Below, piece by piece: positions 1-12,185 of a stretch of DNA of 64,000 nucleotides. Under the pieces are notes generated by a model. That model made no database searches, was not told the origin of the DNA, and was given only the letters and a program-made list of their open reading frames with translations. Positions within the stretch are counted from its first letter, which is position 1. Each line of letters starts with the position of its first letter. The DNA comes from Cryphonectria parasitica EP155 (Eukaryota > Ascomycota > Sordariomycetes > Diaporthales > Cryphonectriaceae), in the NCBI RefSeq assembly GCF_011745365.1, contig NW_024468911.1, forward strand, positions 4,768,759 through 4,832,758. The letters are read 5' to 3'. The position numbers and the translations under genes were made by a program.

Positions 1-1043
1 CTGCGTGATTATCCGGTCCAGAGCCTCCTGAGAATAGACGGCATCACCATGGACGGCATCCTGAGCGCCTACGCCCATACCGGGGCCGCCCAACAGGAGG
101 GAGAACAGACCCTGCATGCCGCCATCGAGGCCTGGATGGCCTACGTTGGGGGCAAGGATGCCGCCGCCGCGCATGGCATGGCCAAAGATCCTATTCATAT
201 AAGGTTGATTAGCATCGTGGCCCACCGGAGTAACCATGATCCCGAGACTGCTGGGCGGAGGGGCGAGGAGGAGGAGGAGGGAGGTACTCATACATGCCAA
301 AGTTGTCTTCGAGGTCAGGGTCAGGGCCGTGCATCCCGCGGCCTCCAGAGCTGGTGGTGATAGAGAAGGTCGCACGCCCTCCTGGCGTGGTGTAGGTTCT
401 TGTCTGGGTACCACCGCCTGCTCCACCGAAGAGGGCCTCGCGATCAGCTCGGAGGCTCGGGTCCATCGTATGTATGGGTCCCATGAGCATGTTCAAGGTC
501 TCTGAGAAACGGGCGAATATCTCCTGCTCACTGCTGGGATCGGTCGGGCCTCGTCCGCCCTGACCACCGAAGTGGTTGTTTGGCGGCCGGTGCAAATGGT
601 CGGGAGGAAATGCTTCATCTATGGGCTGCTCGCTTGGGTCTGGAAAGGAGCCAGGCGATGGCATCTCGTGATCGCGGGGGTCATGATTGGGGGAGATCTG
701 TAGGCACTTTGTTAGACGATGTATTGCTATTCTGTATGTGTGGTTTGCGCCTCCTGTAGGAAGAGAGGAGATAGGAGACTAGACTTACAATTTCACAAAT
801 CTCCCCCTGACACTCAGGGCAGTGTAGACCATGCTCATCCTTATACCACTCACTGTAGCAGCCATGGCAAAAAACAATCTCTCTGTCGTCGACAAATTCA
901 AGATGGCCACTACGGGACATGTTGGCCTGCTGTTGTCGACGATATTGCTGCTCTTGGTTTCGTTGGTGTTGCTGATGGGCAACCAAGGCTGTAAGTCCAA
1001 GGCCTGCTAAGAGGCCGGCTGTGCGGAGAGCTCTGAACGCCAC
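1..1043 (-). CDS. RING-type E3 ubiquitin ligase, RNF126/RNF115-like (partial, 3' end off window)
   Basis: Likely ubiquitin ligase. Exons by splice-site reading: 789-1043, 294-697 and 1-250 (continuing off the window). Introns 698-788 (GTAAGT..CAG) and 251-293 (GTATGA..CAG) join one frame. The N-terminal part carries a zinc ribbon, CHGCYSEW..HCPECQGE (CxxC..CxxC), typical of the amino end of RNF126-type ligases. A low-complexity Gly/Pro-rich middle follows, then GGMQGLFSLLLGGPGMG and EALDRIITQ, the segment that usually precedes the RING-H2 domain. The RING itself is not in the window. The start may be 1043, giving a hydrophobic N-terminus (LLAGLGLTALVA), or the Met at 920, which begins just before the zinc ribbon; the latter fits the family better. 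The family assignment is from pattern; the substrate is unknown. Confidence 0.75.
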
Positions 1044-2763
1044 GGTGAATGGGAATGGAAAGGACCAGTGATTGGCAAGGCTCTGTTGATGTTTGGAGGT
1101 AGGGCGACGGGGTATCGTTACCGGTGGCTTGTTGGCTTGTCTGCTGACTATTCAACACAGAGTCACAAACGTCGACAGGAGGTAACCTTGGCTGATGCGT
1201 CCTGGGCAGAGTCACAAGTATTAGGTACCTTTGTAATCGTGGTAGTGCAAAAGGGTCACAAAAAGAAGGAGAAAAGAGAAGGCAAATCAACAAGGGACAA
1301 GGTATTAGGTTGTTTGTAGTGCAGTGCGTGGAGATGCAGGTGAGGGAAGACGGATGGATCGATGAGGTGATGAAGTTCAGGTCATGGAAACCTAACCTGG
1401 CGACGTCAAGTAGACAAGGTCCCCAAGCAGAGTGGTTGCTTAATGGCTAGCAGGGCACCTAGACAGGGATCGGTGAGGCCCACTTGTTTTTGGGAGACCG
1501 GGGGGCGTGGCGGGGTTGTTTAGCTGGCCCTAACTCTTCTCATACCCACAGCATTTTCTCTGACTTGCTACCTACTTAGGTTCACATTAGATGCAACAGC
1601 TCCTACTCACTCCCAGTAGCTTAGTCTACAGGCTACAGATATTTTGTGTGTGTGTGTGTGTGTGTGTCCAGCTGCCCAATCAAAGTCACAAGATAGCAGA
1701 CAGGGCAGGCAGATAGCAGGTCACCTCAATGAGGAGGGGAACGCCCAAGCTTCCCAGACCTGTGACATCCCGTTGAGGGACCACCTCAAGGAGGTAATGC
1801 AATTCAATTTATTGACTGGCCAGATCACACCAGCAAACATGCCTCTATCAAAATGCACCAGTACCTCATATTGACTGCTTGATATTCACAAGCAAGGAGC
1901 TCATTCAAAGGGAGAGTGCGCAGGATATAGACAAGCTGAATGTCTCAGGTCTCGGGGAATTTGAGTGCAGCACAGACTGGACTAAAGGCAGGAAGCCCAA
2001 GTACGTAGTGACCAATCTTTGCTGCAGAAATGAATGTATAAGTATATGTATATATATATACACCAACCAACAACCAAACATTGCTGGTTTCCAGCAGAAT
2101 CAGCCCTGGACCTCTGGCCTCGAGCTCCAAGTAGGTTTACCACTGACTAGGTTGCTCAAGCCTTTTTCCAAATCAGCGAATCTCTACTTCTTTCTACAGG
2201 CGGCCATCTGCAACAAGCACTCACATCAAACCACGAGAGGCCTAGCCAGCCAGCCTTGTCGTCCACGGGTCCCTGAACCAGTTGTTGCACTGTCACGGAA
2301 CGGTACAAGTGCCGTGCGTGCCGCAGCCGTGGGGAGGGCCCCCTCACAAGGGGGGGGGTGGTTGCCTCTGTTTGCCTACCATGAGCAGGGTTTGGTAGAG
2401 AGCAACGGGCTGTCCCGTCTCAGCAGCGGCCTGCTCTACAGTTTGATCAGGAACCATCCGAGACATTTTCATTGAAACCACGAGACATCAAAACTGACGA
2501 CTCTACACACGAGAAAATCTAATTGTTGATCCCATTGAATTCTTTTTCATGGCCCAGTATGCAAGTCAGCCCACTCACTTTCTTTTGCATAGATTCTAGA
2601 ACTGAAGAGACGTGACGGCGTAGGAAGTCATTCCAAGAAAAAAAGAGTTTGCCATGCAGCAGTCTTCTCCCGTTCCCAGGATCGCAAACTTGGTCAAACC
2701 CCATGATTGTTTGCCTTCTCCCCTTTTCCAATGCTTTGCATCGCCAAAGTGTACAAGATTGCT
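1044..2763. other. intergenic, no supported gene
   Basis: It lies between the 5' end of the RING ligase and the 3' end of BFR1. It holds a (GT)n microsatellite at about 1645-1667 and scattered short open frames without recognisable domains or splice logic. It probably contains the ligase promoter and the BFR1 3' UTR. Confidence 0.6.
1645..1667. repeat. (GT)n microsatellite
   Basis: About 11 uninterrupted GT units in intergenic DNA. Confidence 0.9.
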
Positions 2764-4478
2764 TTATGCGGCAGCGACGGCCTCACCGTCCTTCTTGTCA
2801 TCGAGACTAGCCTCGGCAACATCCTTGGTAACATCCTCGACGGCCTTATCACCGTTCTCAGTCGTAGCAGTGGCCTCTGCATCGGGCGTGGCAGAGCCAG
2901 AAGTAGACTTCTTGCCGTCCTTCTCCTTGGCCTCCTCAGCTTCGAGCTTCTCGATCTCTTTCTTGGCCTTGTCAATGTTCTGCGGAAGATAGTCAGTAAG
3001 GCGTGTGTATCAACAATAGGCGCAGCGACCGAAGGACTTACCCGCTGGGTCTGGGCAGACTGGTCGGATTTCCAGTGGTCCAGCTTAGCCTTGACCTTCT
3101 CGATGACGGCAGGAACCTCATCGGCGCTCATGGGCGGGTCAATGTTCATGAATGCACAATCCTCAACAACAGAGGGGGGGCAGTTGAAGGTCGACGCGGT
3201 CTTGGCGGCGTTCTTCTTCTTGCCCTTCTTCCCCTTCTTGACAGCCGGCAGGTAGTCGTCATCGAGATCCTTCTTGCTGACGATCTTGGTGCCCTTGATA
3301 CCGGAGTCGTCAACCTTGCGGTCGGCCTGGGCCTCGAGGCCGCTGCTAGCCTGGAGGGGAGCCTTCTCCTCGGCGACAAAGGAGGGGTCGAAGAAGTGCA
3401 GCAGACTGTTTGCGCGGCGGATCTCATCCAAGTAGGCAGCGTCGCTCGCCTCGGCAAGCATCTTCTGGGCGCGCTCCTTCTTGCGCTCCTTCTCCTGGCG
3501 CTCGCGCTCGGCTCTGTTACGCTCCCATGCCTTCTGCTTCTGGTCGCGCTCCCAGTTGTTGAAGGCCTTCCGGGACGTGTGGTAGTCGTCCTTGAATTTC
3601 TTCATCTCGTCCCACTTCTCCCGCTGCTGAGCCTGCAGCTTGGTGCGCTCATCGCGGAGTCCGCTAAGCTCCTTGTAGGCAACATCCTGCTCGGCCTTGA
3701 TGGAATCGAGCTCGGCCTGGATCGTGTTGTACTGTTCGGAGAGGGCCTTGGCCTCGGGGTTGTTAGACTTCCCCTTGGTCTCCTGAACCTTGGCGACGAG
3801 CTCATCGACGGCCTTCTGCTTCTCCTGGAGGACCGGGAACTGCTTGCGCGAGCGCCTCAGCTTTCCGATCTGCTCGACGGTCTTCTTCTCCTCGAGCAGT
3901 GTCAGTCGGCCGGATGCGACCTGGGCATCGAGCTCCTTGATCCTGTTGTCCAGGGCGGCCTCGTCCTTGAACCCTACGGTATCCTGCAGCGTCTTGAGCT
4001 CCTTCTTGCGCTCCTTGATCTGCTCGTCCAGGCGCTTGACCTGTTCCTGTGCCGCAGTGCGGGAGTTCTTGCCATCACCCTGCTTCTTCCGGATCTCGCT
4101 CAGCTGGGCGATGAGCTCCTGGCGTCGCTTCTGGGTGGGATTTTCGGGGTTCTTGCCCGGGTTGGCGAGCTCAATCTTTTGCTTGATGGCGTCCTACAAA
4201 TTGAATTCATGGTGAGTGTTGAAGCTCCTCAGACCATGTGTAAATAGGAGAAGGAAAAACGGGCGGGGGGCGTGAGCCCGTCCACTACGACAGGCCACGT
4301 AGCAGCTGGGAAGACGCAAAGAAGGGGGAAAGGAGGCAGGAAAAAGGGTCCAGCATACAAGTTGAGTCTTGACCTGAGTGTGCTCTTTCTCGAGCTTGGC
4401 GGCCTTCTCCTTGAAGGCAGCCTCATCAGGCTTCTGAGGCTTGGTGGCAGCAGCCGGGGCAGCAGCGTCTTCAGCCAT
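2764..4478 (-). CDS. BFR1: Bfr1-like nuclear segregation / mRNP-associated protein
   Basis: Homologue of yeast Bfr1, a polysome- and mRNP-associated coiled-coil protein linked to secretion and nuclear segregation. Exons 4359-4478, 3042-4193 and 2764-2979 give about 495 residues, close to the family length. Introns 4194-4358 (GTATGC..TAG) and 2980-3041 (GTAAGT..CAG) keep the frame. Most of the protein is charged heptad-type coiled coil (EKAAKLEKEH, RLDEQIKERKKELKTLQD, RERQEKERKKERAQKML). The C-terminal third has the typical Lys block KKGKKGKKK and ends in an acidic Ala/Glu tail. The reading-frame stop seen in exon 2 if intron 2 is retained confirms the splice. It is divergent from RPB5 with about 770 bp between the starts. 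Confidence 0.88.
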
Positions 4479-5246
4479 GTCTGAACGAATGAATTGACCT
4501 TATAGAAAAAACCGAGAGGAAACAAAGCAGGTAACCAGGTCCTGTATGGGGAAAATACAGGAGGAGGGGATCAACAGGCGATCAGTCTCTATACCAGGGT
4601 GGCACGATGAAGTGAGAGAAAGGCGTCAAAGGTTTCGAGTCAAACAAAGTGGAGGTGGAGATGGTATTGTATTAAGTAGGAGGAATTGACAAACCATGAG
4701 CCGGAGCTGTACATCCCCAAACATTTAGGTGACCCTCGAACTTTTTTTCTGCAATGGACAAACTGGCCCTGTCCGCCCAAGTGTGTGGGGCTTGTTGGGC
4801 CAGGCCGGTCCTAGTTGAACCCCGGTTTAGAGACCCTGATGCGCTAAAACCTGGCTTGCTGCTGCAGGTGGTCGAGTGTTTGGCCCTGCCATTTGTTAGA
4901 TAGCGTGGCACCGTATGGTTCGTGGCCAGTCAGGGTGTGGCTAAGCGAGTTTGCACGGGACAGTGGCACCGGTGCTGGTCACCAATGTGCTGTCGGTTAG
5001 CCCAGCCTAGCATAGCCTGCAACATTGCACATCCTAGGGTTGCCGCCGGCAAAGCCGCTGAATTAATTTTCGACTAGATGCTCTCAGCTTCTTTCAACTC
5101 ATCCAGCACTTTTGACCTTCCACCACGCGACCTTGATCCTCACCTTGTGGCAGGACAACCACGTCTCGCCGTCTCTCTTCCCTCTCACAACGTAAACACA
5201 CACACATCCTCTCCTATCCCAGGGCATATCCTTCAAGTCACCCAAG
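4479..5246. promoter_or_regulatory. shared divergent promoter region, BFR1 / RPB5
   Basis: 768 bp between two divergent start codons; no gene seen. The RPB5 side is CT-rich just before the ATG, a common layout of filamentous-fungal promoters. No individual factor site is claimed. Confidence 0.5.
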
Positions 5247-5626
5247 ATGGATGATGCAGCAGCTGCCACCCGCGAGGCCAACCTCAAAGAGGCTATCCGT
5301 TTCTGGCGGGCATGGAAGACTGTGCATCAGATGTGCCAGGACCGAGTATGCGACAACTATCCTATTCCGCCCACCTTCTTACGCAACCTGGACCCAAGGC
5401 ATTCTCTGCATGCTAGATCTCTTCTGGATAAGGTTGCAGGTGGGATCGTGCGACAAGAGTTTTCGCTAACGCGATCGCATCAAATAGGGATATGAGCTTA
5501 CCGATGAGGAGGTGAACATCCCTCTCGACAGGTTCCGAGACGAGTACACCAACCATGACGGCAGCGTCAAGTAAGTTTTAGCGTACCTACTACTCCGTTC
5601 CATGTCCTTGCAGCATAGAGACGAGA

Positions 5627-5676
<50 letters not shown>

Positions 5677-6238
5677 CACATGATACTAACCTCAAGTTTC
5701 CCTTCCGTCCAGCCGCTCCAAGCTACAATTTTCCGCCCGCCCTTCCGAACAGATGGTGAAGAAGCACACCAACCCCCCAACTGCCGCCAATCCCAACCCC
5801 GAGCCCGAGTGCGGCACCATCTACGTCGAGTTCTTGTCGGAGAACAGCCTCGGCGTCAAGGAGATTAAGAAATTCGCGACGTACGTGGCGACCAACAACT
5901 TCAAGGCCGGCATCATGGTCACGATGGGCACGCTGTCGCCCCAGGCGCGCAAGGGCATCAACGCCACCAGTGCCCTCACCACCCTCGAGTGCTTCCTGCT
6001 CGAGGACCTGCTGGTGAACATCACGCACCACGACCTGGTCCCTACCCACGTCGTGCTGAGCCGCGAGGAGAAGATCGCCCTGCTCAAGAGGTACCGCCTG
6101 AAGGAGACGCAGCTACCCAGAATCCTGATGAAGGACCCCATCGCGAGATATTACGGATTGAAGAGGGGACAGGTGGTCAAGATCATCCGGTCCAGCGAGA
6201 CGGCTGGTCGGTACGCCAGCTACAGACTCTGTGTCTAA
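5247..6238 (+). CDS. RPB5: DNA-directed RNA polymerases I, II and III subunit RPABC1 (Rpb5)
   Basis: Common subunit of the three nuclear RNA polymerases. Exons 5247-5345, 5488-5570 and 5713-6238 give 235 residues (yeast Rpb5 is 215). The N-terminal jaw starts with FWRAWKTVHQMCQDRGYELTDEE across the first splice. The C-terminal assembly domain, the part shared with archaeal subunit H, is clear: LLVNITHHDLVPTH, EEKIALLKRY, QLPRILMKDP, ARYYGLKRGQVVKIIR and the terminal YRLCV. Intron 1 is GTATGC..TAG. Intron 2 (5571-5712) is GTAAGT..CAG and carries a compound (AC)n(AG)n microsatellite. The ATG at 5247 is the only one giving the conserved N-terminus; the overlapping ATG at 5251 is in another frame. 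Confidence 0.96.
5627..5673. repeat. compound (AC)n(AG)n microsatellite in RPB5 intron 2
   Basis: About 9 AC units run straight into about 15 AG units, wholly inside the intron. Confidence 0.9.
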
Positions 6239-7429
6239 ATTTTGAGAAGCTGGAGACGGGGTATATTGAGGCTAGGTTCAAGGGAGAGGGCTCTGACTAT
6301 ACATAAGGCACCTATTTGATGGCGTGGCTGCCGTTGCTGCTGTTGCTGATGCAGATTGAGAGGAAAAAGGGGGGGGGGGCTTTGGTCAAAGGGAAGCAGA
6401 AGTGTTTTCGAGGTCATGTCTTTGGCCGTTTCATTGACGGCCTGGGCCAGGCGTTTACGACGCGGAAGGGGGCAAAAAAAAACTTCCGGCATCTAATGGC
6501 GTTGAGGGAGTTTTCGGTCACGGAGAATGGTCCGCCTTAAAGAAAGACCGAGCAAATTGAAGATTCAAATGATACCACAAGGTTTTGTAACCATCCCACG
6601 TGGCTCGTCCCTCTGTGAACTACGGAACTCCATTTTGACAATGTACATGCAGAAGATGGATAGGTCCATCATTCTCGGGACTTCCTGCAGACCTTTCGCA
6701 GCAGACTGGCTTGGTTTGTCTTGCTACAAATCCGGGTATCAAGTTATCCGCAGCTGGCAGTACAAACACTCCTCCAGACCACCATTCAACAGAAGAACCG
6801 AGGAGATTTTCTTGACAAGGACCCCCTCCAAGGGTGTCTTGCGATATGTTCCCTATCAAGCCATTCATCAAGAATATACAGGACATATCTAAAACGACCC
6901 CAAAACAAAGACGACGGAACAAGTAGGAAATTCACAAATTTCACTGGGACCACAAACACAAAGCGCAGTCTCAAGGCATTTACGACCATGTAAATATTTG
7001 CTCTCTGGATGGATGTCCAAGCCAAGTTGTGTCACGATGTTTCAAAGGCCTGATTTTCTTCCCCTCTGCAAGATACGTAAGACCTTGCGCGCTTGCAATG
7101 ATTTTTTTGCGACAGCCGAGACATTTGAAGAGAGAGACGATGAAACCTTCAACGTCACTTGATCTTACTCCATCGATCGTTTTCATATGCTCGAATGATC
7201 TTGATTCTATCTTTATATTTCTCTCTTGCATCTCTGATAAACTAAAGAGTAAATTGGGGGTATCATGTCTCCTCTCCTCCGTCAAAACATTGCGCCGCCG
7301 CTTAAATATCTAATGAAAAGAAAGGAAAACGACGAAACAAATGGCTGGTCCACTGCCCCGGGTATAGTAACAAGACCGAGCATCAAGAGAGAAAAAAAGA
7401 CAAAAAACAAAGAAGTCTTGTTTTGGCCT
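6239..7429. other. convergent 3' region, no supported gene
   Basis: 1.19 kb between the 3' ends of RPB5 (+) and the receptor gene (-). Short open frames only; presumably the two 3' UTRs and terminators. A poly-G run lies near 6370. Confidence 0.55.
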
Positions 7430-9203
7430 CTAAGAGGGGCTTACAACGCCACCAACATCTTCGCTCGGCCTGCCATAGCCCTCATAGGGCGGTGGCTGCT
7501 GCTTGTGCTGTTGCTGTTGCTGGCTGGATCCGTAGTGGTCCTCTTTCTGCGCCTCCTCCTCCTCCTCCTCCTCCTCCTCAGCTCCAGGCGATAATTGCGG
7601 AGGGAACTCGGTCTTAGGCGATACGGCGGGCGAAAATTCTCTCAGCTCCGTCGCCGAGTCCCCAGACTGATCGGCCTCCTTGTCTTTCCCTCTCCTCCTC
7701 GCTACATCTCGGCTGCTTGACCTGAATGGTCCCAGCAGCCCGCCCAGGTCCTGCAGAAACGCCTGCGATCCTCTCCTAAAGCCGCTCGCTCCTGCTGGTA
7801 GGACTGATGGGGGTGGCGTCGTCGTTGCCGGGCCCTTGCTAGAGATTGTGCTCTGCCTCCGCACGGTGCTGGGGCTGCCGGAACTCTCATCGTCCAGTAG
7901 CCCGCCAACGTCGAAGAAGGACACCTTTTTGGGTCCGCTGCTGCTCGGTGCATCTGACAGCGGCAGGCTGCCGTGCCTGGTCCTGTCGTCCCCAGCTGCG
8001 TGCTCAGGAAAGTTCCAGTCTCGCATATTGTTGAAGTGTTTCGCCGGCAGTATCGGCCTAGCGGGCAGGGCCTCGATGTCCGCAATGTCCCGTAGGTCCG
8101 AGTGCACGCCGAAGCCGATGTCGCGAAACAAATCCTCATCGCTGCCCCAGGCGCGCTCTGCGACGGTCGGGCGCCTAGACCTGTTGTCGCTGTCGGTGCC
8201 GTGGGCGGATTCGTCTGCCACGGAGCCGTACTTGAACCGCCGCTTCTTGACGCCCCTGTCGCGTACAAAGGACCCCAACACCAGCGCGTTGGCGACGCCC
8301 GTGGCCACGAGCAGTTCGATGGACGCGAGCAGCGAGCGCAGCTGCTGACCGCCGTGGTCATCGATGACCCTTGACAGGCGATACAGCGTGACGATGACGG
8401 GGAGGAGAGACATGGAGAAGAGGAGGATCAGCTGGATCTTGCGGGTCAGGGCCATCTGACTCTGGAGGATGATGGGGATCGGGAGCACAACGAGGAGCAG
8501 GTCCGTGAGGACATTGCACACCCCGATGGTGAATAGGTTGGCGTAGCCCTGCCGACACTGGCCGCCTGGGTCAGGAAAGACCTGCCAGTAGTGGCTGAAG
8601 GGCCGACACTCTGCTAGATCGCTGATCAAGACGGCGACAAACGTGGCGATTAGGACGCAGCGTATCGCGACAACGCTGCTCTGATAGGCCTTAGACCAGG
8701 TGAGTCCCGTGAGGCGCTTGAAAAATTCGAGAATAGTGTTCTTTAGCATCCAGAGACTAGAATCATAGCAAGACACGTCAGTCAGTTTTCTTTTCTTTTT
8801 CCTCTTCTTCTTTTCTTCTCCGCTTGGGACTAAATTAGCCACGGACACTACGAATGAGGACTACTTACGTTGCGGCGTAGAAGATCCGGCTGGCGAGGAC
8901 CAACCCGCTACCGATTTTCCTCCTCCATAACTCGTCTGTCGAGAATAATAAGCCCGAAACTTGGACATTGTTCGTGCCGTATAAGAGGATGGCGTGCACG
9001 AGGCCCATGCGCACGTAAAGGGGTATCAAACAGAAAAATGCCATCTTGTCCTCGGTGAAGAGCATCTCGGAGCGGACAAAACGGCCCGTCACCCTCAGGA
9101 GGATAATGATGGTGGAAAAGAGGGTGGCCCACCAGCATACCAGGACGGTCGGCTTAACGCTGGTCCAGGGCAGCTGGTCTGGAGCCTCAGAATAGAGAGT
9201 CAT
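7430..9203 (-). CDS. PTH11-like / fungal rhodopsin-fold integral membrane protein
   Basis: Probable seven-helix plasma-membrane receptor of the fungal rhodopsin-domain (PTH11-related) class; ligand unknown. Exons 8869-9203 and 7430-8756 give 553 residues; the intron 8757-8868 is GTAAGT..TAG and splits a Thr codon. About 320 N-terminal residues hold hydrophobic helices (VLVCWWATLFSTIIILL, AIRCVLIATFVAVLI, LLLVVLPIPII, IQLILLFSMSLLPVIV, LLVATGVANALVLGSF). The family hallmark, ECRPFSHYW followed by a Cys-containing loop and NLFTIGVCNVLTDLLLVV, is present. No CFEM domain precedes it. A cytosolic tail of about 230 residues is low-complexity, with a run of nine Glu and a Gln run near its end. Pth11-type receptors sense surfaces in plant pathogens, but most family members are uncharacterised. 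Confidence 0.83.
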
Positions 9204-10748
9204 GTTGGGTGGTGTCAGGATCCCCTACGAGACCAGGGAGGGACCTGTTCGAGGATGATGAGGTTGGCCACGCCCGTCAACCTCCGTAGAGGGGACGAGC
9301 GGGGAGGAAAAGACGACGCTCGGTCCGATGGCAAGATGTCTTTTCCGTTGATGGATCGATTGATTTGAATAATGGCTACCGTCTTCGAAATTCGGGTATG
9401 AAAGTAGTGAGGAGTTGAGGTCGCATGTGGATGGTGGTAACATTGGTGGTGGTGAGATGTAGCTTAATGGTTTTTGGGAGAACAAGGCAGTGGTGATCAT
9501 GGATCGTTTGATGCCTTGTGCTGTTGCTTGTGACGTTCAGGTTATGACGTTGCTGTGGTCCTCTCTCTGACTGATCCTTCTGGATTCGGAAACTGCTGAG
9601 GGAATGAGGGGCCCCTTTGTGTATCGTGGCATGAAATCTGCCTTGGGTTCTGTGATCGCCTTGGTCGGACTCTGTACAGTTCCAGGAACATGAGTGCAGC
9701 AGATCAGATATATTTGCACAGTTAATAGCCAGTGGATCAGTGGCGACCCGAAGTGGAACACTTTCTACCGAAATCCACGCGACTGGTGGTTGCCGTGTAA
9801 GGTAAGGGCGAATAATGGAGATGAAGAAGAAAAAAAAGAGAGAGAAGTTCAGTCAGCCTCGCGTTGAAAGAAGAAGCAACGGCCGAGAAGATCCCGTGCT
9901 GGAAGCGAGATCCGGATCCAGCGGGGGTGGCTATCCTTCTCAGCTCTGCCGTGAATAGTTGAGGTATCACAACGAGGCGGAGGAGGAGGATTGGCGAAGG
10001 ATGTGCCCGAAGGAGACACAAAGTTTGTTGTTGTTCCGAAAAGCCGATGACGACGACGACAACAACGACGATGTTGTGCAACAAAATTTTTATAAAAGGT
10101 CCCTTGTCAGGTACTTATTCATCACAGTACACAGGGCCAGGAGAGAAAGTATGGGTGTCAGAGCCTCGAGCTGAAATTCAAAAAGAGGAGAAGGAGGAGC
10201 CAAGGACAGGTTATAAGTGGATATTCATACTATAATAGTATGCCCAGGCGGAATTGCAAAGTAAGTACATAAAGTATGATATGGTTTTGTGGCGTGGCGT
10301 GGACGTTGGCAGAGATAGGCACAAGGAAATCGTACTCGGGCGCCAAAAAGGCCAAGCCAAACAGGATAAGAAAGAATGGCCGACTCGGTGTCTTGATATG
10401 TCTTGGCCAGGGATTCCCTCCCCCCTCAGATGACGACCATGGCCTGCGTGGGCGGTCGATCATAAGGCTAGGGTGTCACTGGGGGAGGAGCCAATCTTGG
10501 CTCCCACTTGGGGGGACACTGGAAATTCTCGTTCCATCTCTCTGTCTTTCTCTCTCTCTCTCTTGCTTTCCTGCTTGTTTTTTTTCTATTGTTTTCTTGT
10601 GTTCTCTATTCATCTTCTCCAGTTCTCTTTCCCTGACTGCACTGCCTGCTGGCGAGGTGGGGGTGGGAGTAGATCTGTCTCTTCTACCACCATACCAACA
10701 CTCTATACATGCATGCATGGTACCTACTTTAAATACATAACACAACAA

Positions 10749-12185
10749 TACTGTGATACTGTGAAGGAGCGACCTGCAGAGGGGATTGTAGATGAGCGAA
10801 AAAAGAAAGGGCCCCTTGCCTACCAGCAGATCCTATCGTGGGCCCTGATCAGACCAGACCAGCCTCAGAAGGCCCCTACCGTAGTAGTACACAATTCTAC
10901 AAAAAGACGCTTGGGCTGATGCCCAGAAGGTCGAGGTCGGTCCCGAGATTATGCTCATGCATGTGGTGTGTAGCACAGATGCATGCATGGGATGCTCATG
11001 CAGGCTGGCTGACTGACCACGAGGGGCGGCGTGGGGGGCATCGAGCGGGACACACAGACAAGGGCATAGTTTATCTACCACAGTAGGTTGCACTTACCAC
11101 AGTACACCCTTGAGCACGACGAATTGCGACAGAAACTGTGTGGGTTGGGCAATGTACTGTAACATGAATGTGTCCTGTTTCAATCTTGACTGAATTTTGA
11201 CTGCTTGGCGCTTGGGTTCATCTGTACACGCCACATTGCGTCCACATACTACTTACTGTATGTAGTCGAAAAATGTGATGGCAAGTACTGTGATATTCAG
11301 CCTCGATTATAGTGTGCTGAAGATCGTACCTCGTCTTGTCCCGGTCGCTCGGGTCCAGGTGGGTCGCGCCCTCTCTGAGAGAGGCGAGTTGGAGTGACCC
11401 TGCAGCATGTGTGCCCTAGCTGGCCTGGCTGTCACCTTGTACTAAGGTACCGCTGGGCCGCTGGTGACATATGTACCGCGCGCTGCACCGCCCATGAGGA
11501 TCCACTGACCACCTGACGGAAAGGGTCTCTGATTTTCCCAGCAGTGACGATGCCAATGAAAATCAGCTTGCCCACACGAGCTCTGTTTCTCTCTGAAATG
11601 AAACAAGATTACGCCCAATTACAGGGCACCTAATACGAAGAGAAAAGAAAGGGAAGAAAACCACCTGCAATATGTACCATAATTTACATACTGTACCGCA
11701 AGATGCGCATATCCACACCCTGAAGATCATTGATCAGCCACAACATGTGCGTCATGTTGTCTTTTCGGTTCCACCTGCTCTGCTCTCCCTCGAAATCCTG
11801 CTCGCTCAACCTTTTGACGTGTCAAACTGCCATCTTGTCCCCGTCCTCGTGACCTCCCCCAGAACAGTGGCCCCTCTCGACCGGGGCGCAGGTCCCATTT
11901 CAGCAAGCGACCCGGCTGAGCAGCCCGTAACATGTGCCGTTTCTTTTTGAACCCTGACATACTACAGTAGTTGGCGTCACTGCATTAATTTAGTACGTAC
12001 GTGCAGCAGCAGTGTGCTATGGTACAACCCATATGGGGGAGGCATGCGTGGCATGGTGAGGCTCTCCCAGCTAGTTTGGGTTGTGCGGCAAGTGGTCCCC
12101 TGAGACCAGGCATGAACCCAGCGCAATCTTCAGCGCCAGAACTTAAGCTGTTTCTGCAGCTGCAGCTGCAGTACATAATACAGTA
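10749..12185. repeat. dispersed TACTGT/ACAGTA hexamer cluster
   Basis: The hexamer TACTGT or its complement occurs at 10749, 10757, 11080, 11099, 11155, 11254, 11286, 11689, 11964 and 12180. Roughly one would be expected by chance in this length. No function is known to me. Confidence 0.4.

Noticed and set aside
3003..4247. 414-codon open frame antisense to BFR1
   Set aside because: Leu/Gly-rich mirror of the Lys/Glu/Ala codons of a long coiled coil; no domain of its own and it crosses BFR1 exon-intron borders.
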